DNA of 64,000 nucleotides from DYGX01 sp035325905 (GTDB lineage: Bacteria > Chloroflexota > Anaerolineae > Aggregatilineales > Aggregatilineaceae): assembly GCA_035325905.1 (NCBI GenBank), contig DAOKYY010000005.1, positions 1 through 64,000 on the forward strand. Direction: 5' to 3'. Positions 25,701 through 35,878 of the stretch are shown piece by piece. Below the pieces are notes generated by a model, which saw only the letters and a list, made by a program, of their open reading frames with translations, did not search any database and was not told where the DNA came from. The translations under genes and the position numbers were made by a program. How positions within the stretch are numbered: position 1 is the first letter of the stretch; the number at the start of each line of letters is the position of its first letter.

Positions 25701-28541
25701 ATGAACGACCCATTCCCTGAGCCATCCTCCGACGAACATCCCGGGCCGGCGTCCGCGCCGACCGTGATCTTCGAGGACCTGACGCTGGCCGATGCGCTGC
25801 GCTACCTGTTTTGGCGCCCAGCCCGCACGGCGCGCCTGCTGTGGGCCGTGCTGACCTGCGACGCGGAGGGCGAGCGCGAGGCCCCGCCGGTCGTAGAAGC
25901 GCCGCCGCCGGACGATTGGCCCGACGAGGACGAGCCGCCCGCGCCGGAGCCAGAGATCCTGGACGCGCCCGCCGAGCCGCGCGATTCGGCGCTCTGGCTG
26001 CGCGCCGGGGCGCTGCTGGCCGCGATTCCGCTCGCGCTGATCGGCGGGTCGCAGCTTTACGCCGCCGCGATCGATCCGGTGGCGCACAGCGCCGGACGCA
26101 CTAACGGCGCGTTCTGGTGGCTCGGTCTGGCGGCGGCGCTGGCGACCGGCGTCGAACTCTACGCGGCGCGGGGCTGGTGGCTGGGGCGTTTCCGGCGCTG
26201 GACGGCGGTCCCGGCTCGCGTCGATGGCTCCGGCGATGCAGCGGTCGAGGCGGACGGCGAGGCCGTGTTTCATGTGCGCTCGGTCATGATCGATACCTCC
26301 GCCCCGGCGCCGGCGGCGCAGCGCAGCCGGGCGCGAACTGGCTGGCTTCAGGCGCACACGCCCGCGCTGGCGCTGATCCTGATCGCGCTGGCGCTGGCCG
26401 GACTCGGCTGGCGAGCGAACGTCCTGCGCGCCGCCGATGGCACGCCGCTGGACGTGGTGCTGACGTTGCATGGCGCGGTGTTCTGGCTGCTGTCGGTCGC
26501 GTTGTGGGCGACCGTCTTTCTGGTGGACTGGCCGTCGCGGCGCTGGCGAACGCTCCCGCTGCGAGCGCGCGGCGCGCGCCCCTGGTGGCGGCGGTCCGAT
26601 GGCCTGCTGATCGCGGCGGCGCTGCTGGCGATCACGGCGCTCGGCGCCTATTTCCGCCTGCACGACCTCGACACGACGCCGCCCGAAATGACGAGCGATC
26701 ACATCGAAAAGCTGCTCGACGCGCTGCGTGTCAGCGAGGGGCACACCGCCGTGTTCTTTCCGAACAATGGCGGGCGCGAGGGGTTCCAGATGTGGGTCGT
26801 CGCCTTCATCGCGGACACGCTCGGCGTGGGCTTCAACTTCCGCGCGCTCAAGCTGGCGACCGCGATCGAGGGCATCGTCACCCTGCCAGTGTTGTGGTGG
26901 ATGGCGCGCCAGGTGATCGGCACGGACACGCCACGCGCCCGGCGGCTGGGGCAGTGGGTCGGGCTGGCGCTGGCCGGGCTGGTCGCGATCAGCGCGTGGC
27001 ACGTCATGCTCTCGCGGCTCGGGCTGCGGATCGTGCTGACGCCGCTCACGACGGCGCTGGTGATCGGCTTCCTGGCGCGCGCCATGCGCTATGGGCGGGC
27101 GCGTGACTTCGTGGCGCTCGGCCTGGTGCTTGGCGCTGGGGTCTACTTCTACCAGGCGAACCGGATGCTTCCCGCGCTGGCGGTGATCGGCGTCGCGCTG
27201 GCCGTGCTGGGCAGCATCCGGCGCTGGCGGGACCTGCCGCGCACGCTGGCCGAGGGGATCGGGTTGGCGCTGGCGGCGGGCCTGCCCCTGCTGGCGTACT
27301 GGCTTATCGCGTTGGGGTTGGAGCAAAGCGCGCGCGACAACCTGCGACAGCTTGGCGAGCAGCTTAAGCTGCTGTTCCCGCTCGCGGCGGCGGCGTGGCT
27401 GGCGATTGTGGCGCTGGCGGCGCGCGCCTGGCCGGATCGCCCCGCGCTGCGCTATGGCGGCGGGCTGCTGGCGGCGGCGGTGATCGCGCTGGCGCTGTAT
27501 GTGCCGCTGTACCGCTACAGCGCGCTCCACCCGGACGAATTCTGGAACCGGACGCGCGGGCGCATGTTCGGCGAGGAAGCGTTCTGGCGCGTCGATCCCG
27601 CGACCGGTATCGTGGCGGCCTATGAGCCTTCGCCGGTCGAGCAGATCGAGCGCGTGTGGGAAAAGCGCGAGGTCCTGGCCGGCAACTACGCCGACGCGCT
27701 GCGCATGGCGCATTGGGAAGGCGACGGCGCGTGGATCAACAACGCCCACTCGCGCCCGGCGCTGGACGGGCTGAGCGGCGGGCTGGTGATCCTGGGGCTG
27801 GCGCTATGGGCGGTGCGGCTGGCGCGCCGCGCCGACCCGGTCGATTGGCTGGTCCCGGCGGCGCTGCTGGTCATGCTGCTGCCCTCGGCGCTGACGCTGG
27901 CGTACACCATCGAGAACCCCAGCTTCACGCGGGCGAGCGGCGCGATCCCGGCGGTTTTTCTGCTGGCGGCGCTGCCGCTCGGCGCGCTGGGCGCAGGGCT
28001 GACCGAAGCGCCCCGCACGCGCCGGGGCGCCTGGATAGGCGCGCTCGGCGGGCTGGCGGCGATCGGGCTGGTGCTGGCGCTGGCAGTCGGCCCCAACTGG
28101 ACGCACTTCTTCACCGATTATCGCCTGAGTTACAACCAGAGCTGGAAGCCGTATCACGCCATCGCCGCGCCGCTGAAAGCCTTCGCTCAGGGCGAGGGCA
28201 GCTACGGCAACGCGTTCATGGTCGCCTACCCGCACTGGCTCGATCACCGCATCCTGGGCGCGGTGGCGGGCGATTTACGCTGGCCGAACGGGCTGGTGAC
28301 GCGCGAGGAGCTGCCAGCGCGCATCGCGGCCAACGCGGGCACGCCCTACGCTTATGACCCGGCGCGCCCGCTGTTCGTGATGGTCCACCCGCAGGACACG
28401 GAAACGATCGCGTATCTCGAAGACCTGCTGCCCGGCGGGACGACCCAGGTCTACACTTACACCTACGAGACCGAGGCGGGCACGCAGACCGGCGATTTCC
28501 TGATCTACACCGTGCGTGCGGGCGAATTTCCGAGCCGGTGA
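25701..28541 (+). CDS. Large GT-C/GT39-like membrane protein
   Basis: The 946-residue protein begins with an acidic, Pro-rich cytosolic segment of about 90 residues. Several membrane segments precede a PMT-like core around residues 300-560. The core motif reads EMTSDHIEKLLDALRV, with DH where the family usually has DE. FPNNGGREGFQMWVVAF and HVMLSRLGLRIVLTPL follow and match conserved PMT-like loops seen in Chloroflexota. The C-terminal part ends in a periplasmic domain with DYRLSYNQSW and a possible sugar-phosphate or acceptor surface. It would act on the outer face of the membrane with a polyprenyl-phosphate sugar. It starts 31 bp after the preceding gene. Confidence 0.7.
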   Translation: MNDPFPEPSSDEHPGPASAPTVIFEDLTLADALRYLFWRPARTARLLWAVLTCDAEGEREAPPVVEAPPPDDWPDEDEPPAPEPEILDAPAEPRDSALWLRAGALLAAIPLALIGGSQLYAAAIDPVAHSAGRTNGAFWWLGLAAALATGVELYAARGWWLGRFRRWTAVPARVDGSGDAAVEADGEAVFHVRSVMIDTSAPAPAAQRSRARTGWLQAHTPALALILIALALAGLGWRANVLRAADGTPLDVVLTLHGAVFWLLSVALWATVFLVDWPSRRWRTLPLRARGARPWWRRSDGLLIAAALLAITALGAYFRLHDLDTTPPEMTSDHIEKLLDALRVSEGHTAVFFPNNGGREGFQMWVVAFIADTLGVGFNFRALKLATAIEGIVTLPVLWWMARQVIGTDTPRARRLGQWVGLALAGLVAISAWHVMLSRLGLRIVLTPLTTALVIGFLARAMRYGRARDFVALGLVLGAGVYFYQANRMLPALAVIGVALAVLGSIRRWRDLPRTLAEGIGLALAAGLPLLAYWLIALGLEQSARDNLRQLGEQLKLLFPLAAAAWLAIVALAARAWPDRPALRYGGGLLAAAVIALALYVPLYRYSALHPDEFWNRTRGRMFGEEAFWRVDPATGIVAAYEPSPVEQIERVWEKREVLAGNYADALRMAHWEGDGAWINNAHSRPALDGLSGGLVILGLALWAVRLARRADPVDWLVPAALLVMLLPSALTLAYTIENPSFTRASGAIPAVFLLAALPLGALGAGLTEAPRTRRGAWIGALGGLAAIGLVLALAVGPNWTHFFTDYRLSYNQSWKPYHAIAAPLKAFAQGEGSYGNAFMVAYPHWLDHRILGAVAGDLRWPNGLVTREELPARIAANAGTPYAYDPARPLFVMVHPQDTETIAYLEDLLPGGTTQVYTYTYETEAGTQTGDFLIYTVRAGEFPSR

Positions 28542-28629
28542 GCCTCGGCTGAGGGCGAATGAAGCGCGCATTGAGGCGACCGGCGCGCGCTTGTGTATAA
28601 CCCACGATCACGGGGCCGGTGATCGCGCC

Positions 28630-28658
28630 TTGACGCGGGCGGGCGAATCGGCTAGCGT
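28630..28658 (+). promoter_or_regulatory. Internal promoter before the 2,372-residue fusion gene
   Basis: TTGACG (28630-28635), 17-bp spacer, TAGCGT (28653-28658), in a 186-bp spacer. The TTG start is 70 nt downstream. Confidence 0.5.
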
Positions 28659-28727
28659 AGGGGCCGCAGAAAGCGGCTACGAGCAGCAAAAGCAGCAGAC
28701 GCGGCATCACCTTCTGGCGGATACGTT

Positions 28728-31700
28728 TTGACGGACATACAGTCGTTCTCAGACACTCCCGACAGACCCGAACCCCTCGACGGCGAGGATTTGGCGCTTT
28801 CCGCCCCCACACTGGACGCGCAAGAGATCGCGATCGAGGGCGCTGTTTATTCGCGGCGCGGGGCGGCGGTCAGCGTCCGTCCGCTCGACGCGCTGTTTTA
28901 CGCGCTGCTGGTCGCGATCCTGGCGGTGGGAGCGTGGCTGCGCTTCGACGGGCAAAATTGGGACGATTACACGCACCTGCACCCCGACGAGCGTTTTCTG
29001 ACCGACGTGGTCAGCCTGCTGAACGGACCGCTCCAGTTCACCGATCCGACGCCTGAGGCCGCCGAGCAGCATCGTCTGCGCTGCGAGGCGCGCTATCCGG
29101 CTCCCACCGTCGAGGGCGACGACCCGGCGGCGCGCCTGTCTGCGCTGGAGCAGGCCGGGCGCGGCGGCTATTTCGACGCCGAATGCTCGCCGCTCAACCC
29201 CAACAACCTCGGCAAAGGGCTGTACGTCTACGGCGAGTTCCCGCTGTTCACGGTGCACCTGGCGGGCGTGGCGCGCTCGCACCTCTCGCAGGATTGGCAC
29301 AGCTTCCTGACGACCTTCGACCCCGAAGCCGCCGCCGAGCACCGCATCACCACGCATTGGGAGACCTACACCGGCGCGCAGCTTGTCGGGCGGAGCGTGG
29401 CCGCCGCCGCCGACTGGCTGACGATCATCGTGCTGTTCCTGCTGGGGCGGCGGCTTTACGGGCGCTGGACCGGGCTGCTGGCCGCCGGGTTTTACGCGGT
29501 CGCGGCGTTTCCGCTGCAACAGTCCCATTTCTGGACGGTGGACACCTTCACGACGCTGTGGGTAACGCTGGCGCTCTATTTCGCCGTGCGCGCCCTGGAC
29601 GGCGCAAGCGCGCTGCGCGGCGCGCCCGCCGCGGCATACCTGGCGCTGTGGGCCGGGGCGGTGATCTGGGAAGTCGCTTATTGGGAGCGGCCCGCGCTCG
29701 GCGCGGCGCTGCTGGGCGGGGTGTTCCTGCTGGCGCTGCCCGTCATGGCCGGGCTGAGCCAGATCGCGCCGCCGCATCTCAGGCGCGCGGTGGTCGCGGC
29801 CTCTGGCCTGATCGCGGCGCTGGTGTACGTCGTGACGGCGCTGGCGCTGGACGTATTCGCCTCGCGGCCTTTTCCGCTGGGCGAGGACCTGATCGCGCTC
29901 GGCTTTGACGCGGTGTTTTACGGGCTGGCGGCGCTGATCCTGGCGCTGATCGCGGATGTGCTACGCGGCCCGCGCCGGTCTGCTGAGCGTTTCTCGCGCC
30001 CGGCGTGGGTCGTCGGGGCGCTTGGCGTGCTGTGGCTGGCGCTGGTCGGCGCTCTGCTGCTGGACGCGCTCGCGCCGTGGGCCGCGCTGCTGGTCGCGCT
30101 GGGCGGCGTCGCGCTGCTGATCGTGGACGTGACCGATCTGGCCGACTACGCGCTGTTCGGTGTTGCGCTTGGGGCGGCGGTCGCCAGCCGGATCAACGTC
30201 GCGCCGCTGGCCGGGATCATCGCGCTGGCGGCGGCGATCCGCCTGCTGCCGCTGCTCGACCGTGCGCTGGACCGCGCGCAGCGCTCGCACATCCTGGCGC
30301 ACACGCTCAGCGGCGTGACGGCGGCGGCAGTTGTGGCGCTGGTCGTCTTCCGCCTGCTGCAACCGCACGCCTTCCTCGGGCCGGACATCTGGGGGCTGCG
30401 CTTCAACCCCGGCTGGCTGGACGACGCGCGTGAGGCGGCCACGCTGACTTCCGGCCAGTGGGACGCACCGCCGAATCACCAGTGGGCCAGCCGCACGCCG
30501 TACCTGTTCCCCTGGCGCAACATCGTGCTGTGGGGCTTCGGGCTGCCGCTGGGCCTGGTCGCCTGGGGCGCGTGGGCGTGGGCCGGTAGCGGGATCGCGC
30601 GCGCCCGCCCGCAGTGGACTCGCCACCTGATCCCGTTCGCCTGGGTGCTGGTCGTCTTCGCGTGGCTGGGCGGGCGCTGGGTGACGACTATGCGCTACTT
30701 CCTGCCGATCTACCCGCCGCTGGCGCTGTTCGCGGCCTGGGCGCTGGTCCGGCTGGTAGCTGCGGCGTGGCGCGCCTACCGGGCCGATCCGCGCGCCGCC
30801 CGGCGGCTGGCGCTCGGCGGCGCGGTCGCGCTGCTGGTCTTCGTCTATGGCTATACCGCGCTGTTTGGCTTCGGCGTCCATAACATCCACCGCCGCCAGC
30901 TGACGCGCGTGGCCGCGTCGCGCTGGTTCCAGGAGTTCGTGCCGGGCGATTTCGGCGTCTGGATCGAGGGCGACGGCCAGCGCCAGATGGTCAACCTGGG
31001 GCGCGGGCAGGTGTCCGCGCCGCCGAGCGTGCTACGCCTGGAGCAGGGCGAGTCGGCGGAAGTCGGGTTCAACGTGCCGGGCGAGGCGCGCGTCTTCGCG
31101 CTGACCTTCCACCACCTGCTCGACCCGGCGGAAGATGCCGGGCCGGAGACGCTGCGCGCCCGGCTCTGGCGCAACGACCCCTTCCTGGGCCGCCAGCTTG
31201 AGTGGGAGGGCACGCTGGAGCGCGATTTCTCGAACGCCGCGTCGCCGTATGGCACCTCGTACCGGCTTGACGTGGGCGGCGAGGTGACGCTGGCCCCGCT
31301 TGAGACCGGCGACCCGCTCCGCCAGCCCTTCACGCTCGAAATCAGCGCGCTGGATGGCGGGCCGATCAGCCTGGTCGGCGGCGTGGCGGAGAGCGTCACG
31401 TCCCCGCTGAGCATGGTCACGCTCGGCGTGCAATCGACGTTCGACGACACGGTCAGCGGCCTCGACCTCAGCTTCGCGGCACCACCGCTGATTACCGGGC
31501 ACGGCGACGATATCCCCGCCGCGCCGACGCACTGGACGCCGGGCGGCGGCGACGCGATCCAGTTCCTGATCCCGATTGACGGCGTGATCGGGACGGTCGA
31601 GATCCCGCACCTGGGCGATCCACTGATGGACGCCGGGGTCGAGACGGTGCATTTCACGCTGATCGGACCCGACGGCGAGACGCGCACGGCGACGGTGAGC

Positions 31701-34700
31701 GAAGACCTCAGCGCGGGCGCGGACCCACTCGGCGCGCCGCAAACCCTGACCTTCGACCCGCCGCTGCCGGTTCAGAAGTACGACCCGGCGGGCGCCCCGC
31801 AGCTTGCTACGCTGGTGATCGAGGCCGAGGACCCGGTCTACACCTCCGGCCCCGTGATCGCGTGGGAAGGCGATTGGGACGACCCGGTGCCCTGGCCGGT
31901 CTGCCCGCTGCCCGACGATGTGCCGTACCGCGACGACCTGCCGTCGGGCCTGTCATCCTACGACTGCGCGTCGATCGGAATGTACGGCGCGCACTACCAA
32001 GGCCTCAAGCTATGGCTGGTGGCCGAAGACACCGACCAGAAACGCGCGGCGATGCTCAACGCGCTTGACCAGGCCGATTATCTGGTCATCACCAGCAATC
32101 GCTTCTATGACTCGCTCAGCCGCATCCCCATGCGCTGGCCGATGACGATGGCCTTCTACGACGCGTTGTTCGACGGGCGTCTCGGCTTCGAGCTGGTCAA
32201 GACCTTCGAGTCGTATCCCAGCGTCGGGCCGGTCACGATTCCCGACCAGGCGCTGCCGACCGACGATCTGCCCGCCTGGGTCAACGAGCACTGGGAAGCC
32301 GAAGAAGCCTATCACGTCTACGATCACCCGGCGGTGCTGGTCTTTCGCAAGAACGGTGGTTACGCGCCGGAAAACACCGCCGCGATCCTCGACAGCGTCT
32401 CGCGCCGCCCGGTGACTGCGGCTATCCCCGGCTACATGCCGGACCCGGAGCCAGTCGGCCTGTTCGTCTGGAATGCGGTCCAGGCGTCGCAGGCCCCGAC
32501 GCTGCTCCAGTTCACCGCCGAGCAGTGGGACGTGCAGCGCGCGGGCGGGACGTGGCGCGCGCTGTTCGACCTCGACGCGCTGATCAACCGCAACCAGGTC
32601 GTGGCCGTGATCGCGTGGTGGCTGCTGATCACCGGCGCCGGCTGGCTGGCGTGGCCGCTGCTGTTCGCCGCCTTCCCGGCTTTGCCGGACCGCGCCTTCC
32701 CGGTGGCGCGCATTACCGCCTGGCTGCTGGTCGCGTGGATCGCGTGGGTCGGCGGCTCATTGGGGCTGCGGACGTGGACGCGCCCCGGCCTGGCCGCGAT
32801 CACGCTAGGGTTGGCGGCGCTGGCGCTCGCGGCTGCGTGGACGCGGCGCGGCGCACTGTGGTTGTACCTGCGCGCTAACTGGCGCCACCTGCTGCTGATC
32901 GAGGCGCTGGCGCTGGCGCTGTTCCTGGCGTTCGTCGGCGTGCGCCTCGGCAACCCGGACCTGTGGCAGCCCGGCCTCGGCGGCGAGAAGCCGATGGACC
33001 TGGCCTATTTCAACGGCGTGCTGCGCAGCACGATCTTTCCGCCGATTGACCCCTGGTTCTCCGGCGGCTACATCAATTACTACTACTTCGGCTACGTGAT
33101 CGTCGGCGCGCCGGTCAAGCTGATCGGGCTGGACCCGGCCATCGCCTACAATCTGATTCTTCCGGCGCTCTACGCCATGACCGGGCTGGGCGTGTTCAGC
33201 ATCGCGTACAACTGGGTGCGGGCGCGGGCCGTCCGCCCCGGCGAGATCTCATGCGCCACCCGCGACCGGTCGCTGATGGCCGGGGCGAGCTTGCCGCTCG
33301 AGGCGCAGCCGGGCGCGCCGCCCGGTCTCCGCCGCGAGCCGCCCGCGCCGCGCGGCAGCGCGTGGCTGGCCGGGACGCTGGCCCTGGCGCTGGCGATCAT
33401 CCTCGGCAACCTGGGAACGGTGCTGGTCTTCGTGCGCGAGGTCGCCGCGCTGGACGGCTGGCAGCCGGTCCCGATGCTGACCCACGTGCGGCGGGCGGAG
33501 CTGGAGAGCGAGCGCAGCGCGATCTACGAGCGGTTGTACGGGGAAGCGGTTGAAGACTTCCGCGACGAGAACGGCGGGCGCTCGCCGTCCGAGCTTGAAA
33601 TGAGCGTGCTGGGGGGGGCGGCGGGGGGGCGCGCGGAGGAAGGAACCAGGAACAAAGGGCAGCACCCGCCGTTGATCCGCATCTGGGAGCACGGGCTGAC
33701 CGGCCTGCGCGCCCAGCTTCAAGCGTTCTTCAACGGGCTGGGGCGCGTGCTGGACGGCCAGCCGCTGGCGATCTACTCCAACCGCTGGCATTGGGGGCCG
33801 ACGCGCATCATCAGCGAGCTGGCGCCGGCCGGCGCCGGTCACAATGCCATCAACGAGATGCCCTATTTCACGTTCCTGTACGGCGATCTGCACGCGCATA
33901 TGATCTCGATGCCCGTCTACCTGCTGGCGCTGCTGTGGCTGGTGGCCGAGATCGCCGGGGCGGGGTGGGCGCTGCGCCGGGGCTGGGAAGCCGCGCTCGC
34001 GCTGTTCATCGGCGGGCTGGCGGTCGGAATCCTGCGCCCGACCAACACCTGGGACTGGATCACGTTCCTGATCCTGGGCGTGGCGGGGCTGACCTACGCC
34101 GCGTGGCTCCGCGCGGCGCGCACGACCGGCCATTTGCCCGTTCCAGAGGCGGCGACGCGGCTGTGGGCGCTGCTGAGGCCGGGCCGTGCGCGGTCTCTCT
34201 GGCCGGTGTTGTTGCTGTTACCGCTCGGCGCGGCGGCGCGCATCGCCTATTACGTCGTGCGCCGGATGCAGGCCGACGACCAGCTTAAGCGCGGGCTGCG
34301 CATCGGCGAGACGCTGATCGATCCCGGTGTGACCCCCGGCAGCGTCGCGCTGTGGATGATCGGCGCGCTGGCGGTCGGCGTAGTGGTGTACGTCGGGCTG
34401 CTGATCGCGCTGCGGGCGCGGATCGACCGGCCCCGGCTGCTCGACTGGCTGGGGCGGGTGGCGCTCTTTCTGGTGATCGTCTTCGCGGTCGCGCTGCCCT
34501 TCGCCAGCACCTTCGCCACGCCGTATAGCTCGATCAAGCCGTGGGAGGCCGAGACCACGCCGCTGTGGGCCTACCTGTACATTCACGGCCTGTTCATCTT
34601 CATCGTGATCTCGTTCCTGGTCTGGCAGACGGCGCGCTGGCTGCGGCGCGTGCGCGTGCGCGACCTGGCCGGGCTGGCCGTGCCCGTGATCGGCACTGGC

Positions 34701-35846
34701 GCGGCGTTGTTGCTGATCGTGCTGGTTTCGATTGTGTACGGCGTGCGCGAGGTGCCGGTCGCGCAGCTGGTCGTGCCGCTGATCGCCTGGGCGACGGCGC
34801 TGTTCTTCCTGCCCCGTCAAGCGCCGCTGCTACGCGCGGTCTACGCGCTGATCGTGCTGGCGCTGGCGATCTCGCTCGGCGTGGAGCTGGTCGTGCTGGA
34901 TGGCGACATCGGGCGGCAGAACACCGTCTTCAAGTTCTATTTGCAGGTCTGGTTCCTGCTGAGCATCGCCGGCGGGATCGCGCTGGCGTGGATGCTGCGC
35001 GTGACGCATCGCTGGGCGCTGCCGCTGCGCGCGGCGTGGAGCGGCGCGCTGGCGCTGCTGATGGCGATTGCGCTGCTCTACCCGGTGATGGCGACGCGGG
35101 CGCGCTTCGAGGACCGTTTCAACAAGGCTGAGACGCCGCTGACGCTTGACGGGATGGCATACATGAAGGTCGCGCGCCATTACCAGGGCAACGCCGCCTT
35201 CAGCCTCGCAGGCGATTACGAGATGATCCGCTGGCTGCAAGAGAACGTCGAAGGCACGCCGGTGATCGTCGAGGGGCGCTATTACCCGACCGAATACTCC
35301 TGGACCGGGCGGATCAGCATCAACACCGGCCTGCCGACGATCCTCGGCTGGCGCTGGCACCAGACGCAGCAGCGCGGGCTGGATAACCTGCCGCTGCTGG
35401 TCCAGACGCGCGAGAACAACGTCGCCGCGCTCTACACCCTGCCGGAGCCGGTGCTCGGCTCAATCGATCCCGCGACCGGGCTGCCGCAGGCCATCAGCGA
35501 GCCGCCGCAAGACGCGGCAATGGCTGAGGCGATCCGCGCCGCCTGGAACCTGCTGCGCCATTATGAAGTCGAGTATCTGATCGCCGGCACGCTGGAGCAC
35601 GCGATCTACAATGATTTCGCCGCCGACCCGGAGACGGGGATGATGACCGCCGGGCACGCGCCGGGCCTCGCCAAGTTCGAGCGCATGGCCGGGATGGGGC
35701 TGCTGGAGATCGTCTACGAGGCCCCGCGCTGCATCGACTACGCCACCGCACCGGGTGAGGATTGCCCGCCCGAGTCGGTGTACTTTGATCGCATCTATCG
35801 CGTCGTGCCGGGCGCGACGCTGCCGGATACGCTCGCGGCGCGCTGA
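28728..35846 (+). CDS. Giant GT-C::Chlor_Arch_YYY (DUF2298) fusion membrane protein
   Basis: The 2,372-residue product has three parts. Residues about 45-760 are a polytopic PMT/GT39-like domain with LHPDERFLTDVV in the first loop and LQQSHFWTVDTFTTLW. Residues about 770-1270 form a soluble, beta-rich extracytoplasmic region. Residues about 1290-2372 are a complete DUF2298/TIGR03662 domain with EKPMDLAYFN, YYYFGYV (about residue 1449) and NEMPYFTFLYGDLHAHM, ending in a soluble tail with GWRWHQTQQRG. As I recall the TIGRFAM entry, function is unknown and the longer class has an additional N-terminal region. The start is TTG at 28728 with GGCGGA upstream; no better in-frame start exists before the first membrane segment. 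Homopolymer runs G8 (33611-33618) and G7 (33623-33629) lie in frame in a low-complexity cytosolic loop. Confidence 0.85.
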   Translation: MTDIQSFSDTPDRPEPLDGEDLALSAPTLDAQEIAIEGAVYSRRGAAVSVRPLDALFYALLVAILAVGAWLRFDGQNWDDYTHLHPDERFLTDVVSLLNGPLQFTDPTPEAAEQHRLRCEARYPAPTVEGDDPAARLSALEQAGRGGYFDAECSPLNPNNLGKGLYVYGEFPLFTVHLAGVARSHLSQDWHSFLTTFDPEAAAEHRITTHWETYTGAQLVGRSVAAAADWLTIIVLFLLGRRLYGRWTGLLAAGFYAVAAFPLQQSHFWTVDTFTTLWVTLALYFAVRALDGASALRGAPAAAYLALWAGAVIWEVAYWERPALGAALLGGVFLLALPVMAGLSQIAPPHLRRAVVAASGLIAALVYVVTALALDVFASRPFPLGEDLIALGFDAVFYGLAALILALIADVLRGPRRSAERFSRPAWVVGALGVLWLALVGALLLDALAPWAALLVALGGVALLIVDVTDLADYALFGVALGAAVASRINVAPLAGIIALAAAIRLLPLLDRALDRAQRSHILAHTLSGVTAAAVVALVVFRLLQPHAFLGPDIWGLRFNPGWLDDAREAATLTSGQWDAPPNHQWASRTPYLFPWRNIVLWGFGLPLGLVAWGAWAWAGSGIARARPQWTRHLIPFAWVLVVFAWLGGRWVTTMRYFLPIYPPLALFAAWALVRLVAAAWRAYRADPRAARRLALGGAVALLVFVYGYTALFGFGVHNIHRRQLTRVAASRWFQEFVPGDFGVWIEGDGQRQMVNLGRGQVSAPPSVLRLEQGESAEVGFNVPGEARVFALTFHHLLDPAEDAGPETLRARLWRNDPFLGRQLEWEGTLERDFSNAASPYGTSYRLDVGGEVTLAPLETGDPLRQPFTLEISALDGGPISLVGGVAESVTSPLSMVTLGVQSTFDDTVSGLDLSFAAPPLITGHGDDIPAAPTHWTPGGGDAIQFLIPIDGVIGTVEIPHLGDPLMDAGVETVHFTLIGPDGETRTATVSEDLSAGADPLGAPQTLTFDPPLPVQKYDPAGAPQLATLVIEAEDPVYTSGPVIAWEGDWDDPVPWPVCPLPDDVPYRDDLPSGLSSYDCASIGMYGAHYQGLKLWLVAEDTDQKRAAMLNALDQADYLVITSNRFYDSLSRIPMRWPMTMAFYDALFDGRLGFELVKTFESYPSVGPVTIPDQALPTDDLPAWVNEHWEAEEAYHVYDHPAVLVFRKNGGYAPENTAAILDSVSRRPVTAAIPGYMPDPEPVGLFVWNAVQASQAPTLLQFTAEQWDVQRAGGTWRALFDLDALINRNQVVAVIAWWLLITGAGWLAWPLLFAAFPALPDRAFPVARITAWLLVAWIAWVGGSLGLRTWTRPGLAAITLGLAALALAAAWTRRGALWLYLRANWRHLLLIEALALALFLAFVGVRLGNPDLWQPGLGGEKPMDLAYFNGVLRSTIFPPIDPWFSGGYINYYYFGYVIVGAPVKLIGLDPAIAYNLILPALYAMTGLGVFSIAYNWVRARAVRPGEISCATRDRSLMAGASLPLEAQPGAPPGLRREPPAPRGSAWLAGTLALALAIILGNLGTVLVFVREVAALDGWQPVPMLTHVRRAELESERSAIYERLYGEAVEDFRDENGGRSPSELEMSVLGGAAGGRAEEGTRNKGQHPPLIRIWEHGLTGLRAQLQAFFNGLGRVLDGQPLAIYSNRWHWGPTRIISELAPAGAGHNAINEMPYFTFLYGDLHAHMISMPVYLLALLWLVAEIAGAGWALRRGWEAALALFIGGLAVGILRPTNTWDWITFLILGVAGLTYAAWLRAARTTGHLPVPEAATRLWALLRPGRARSLWPVLLLLPLGAAARIAYYVVRRMQADDQLKRGLRIGETLIDPGVTPGSVALWMIGALAVGVVVYVGLLIALRARIDRPRLLDWLGRVALFLVIVFAVALPFASTFATPYSSIKPWEAETTPLWAYLYIHGLFIFIVISFLVWQTARWLRRVRVRDLAGLAVPVIGTGAALLLIVLVSIVYGVREVPVAQLVVPLIAWATALFFLPRQAPLLRAVYALIVLALAISLGVELVVLDGDIGRQNTVFKFYLQVWFLLSIAGGIALAWMLRVTHRWALPLRAAWSGALALLMAIALLYPVMATRARFEDRFNKAETPLTLDGMAYMKVARHYQGNAAFSLAGDYEMIRWLQENVEGTPVIVEGRYYPTEYSWTGRISINTGLPTILGWRWHQTQQRGLDNLPLLVQTRENNVAALYTLPEPVLGSIDPATGLPQAISEPPQDAAMAEAIRAAWNLLRHYEVEYLIAGTLEHAIYNDFAADPETGMMTAGHAPGLAKFERMAGMGLLEIVYEAPRCIDYATAPGEDCPPESVYFDRIYRVVPGATLPDTLAAR

Positions 35847-35878
35847 GCGCGCTCGCAGGGGAGAGACTCGCACCCGCT

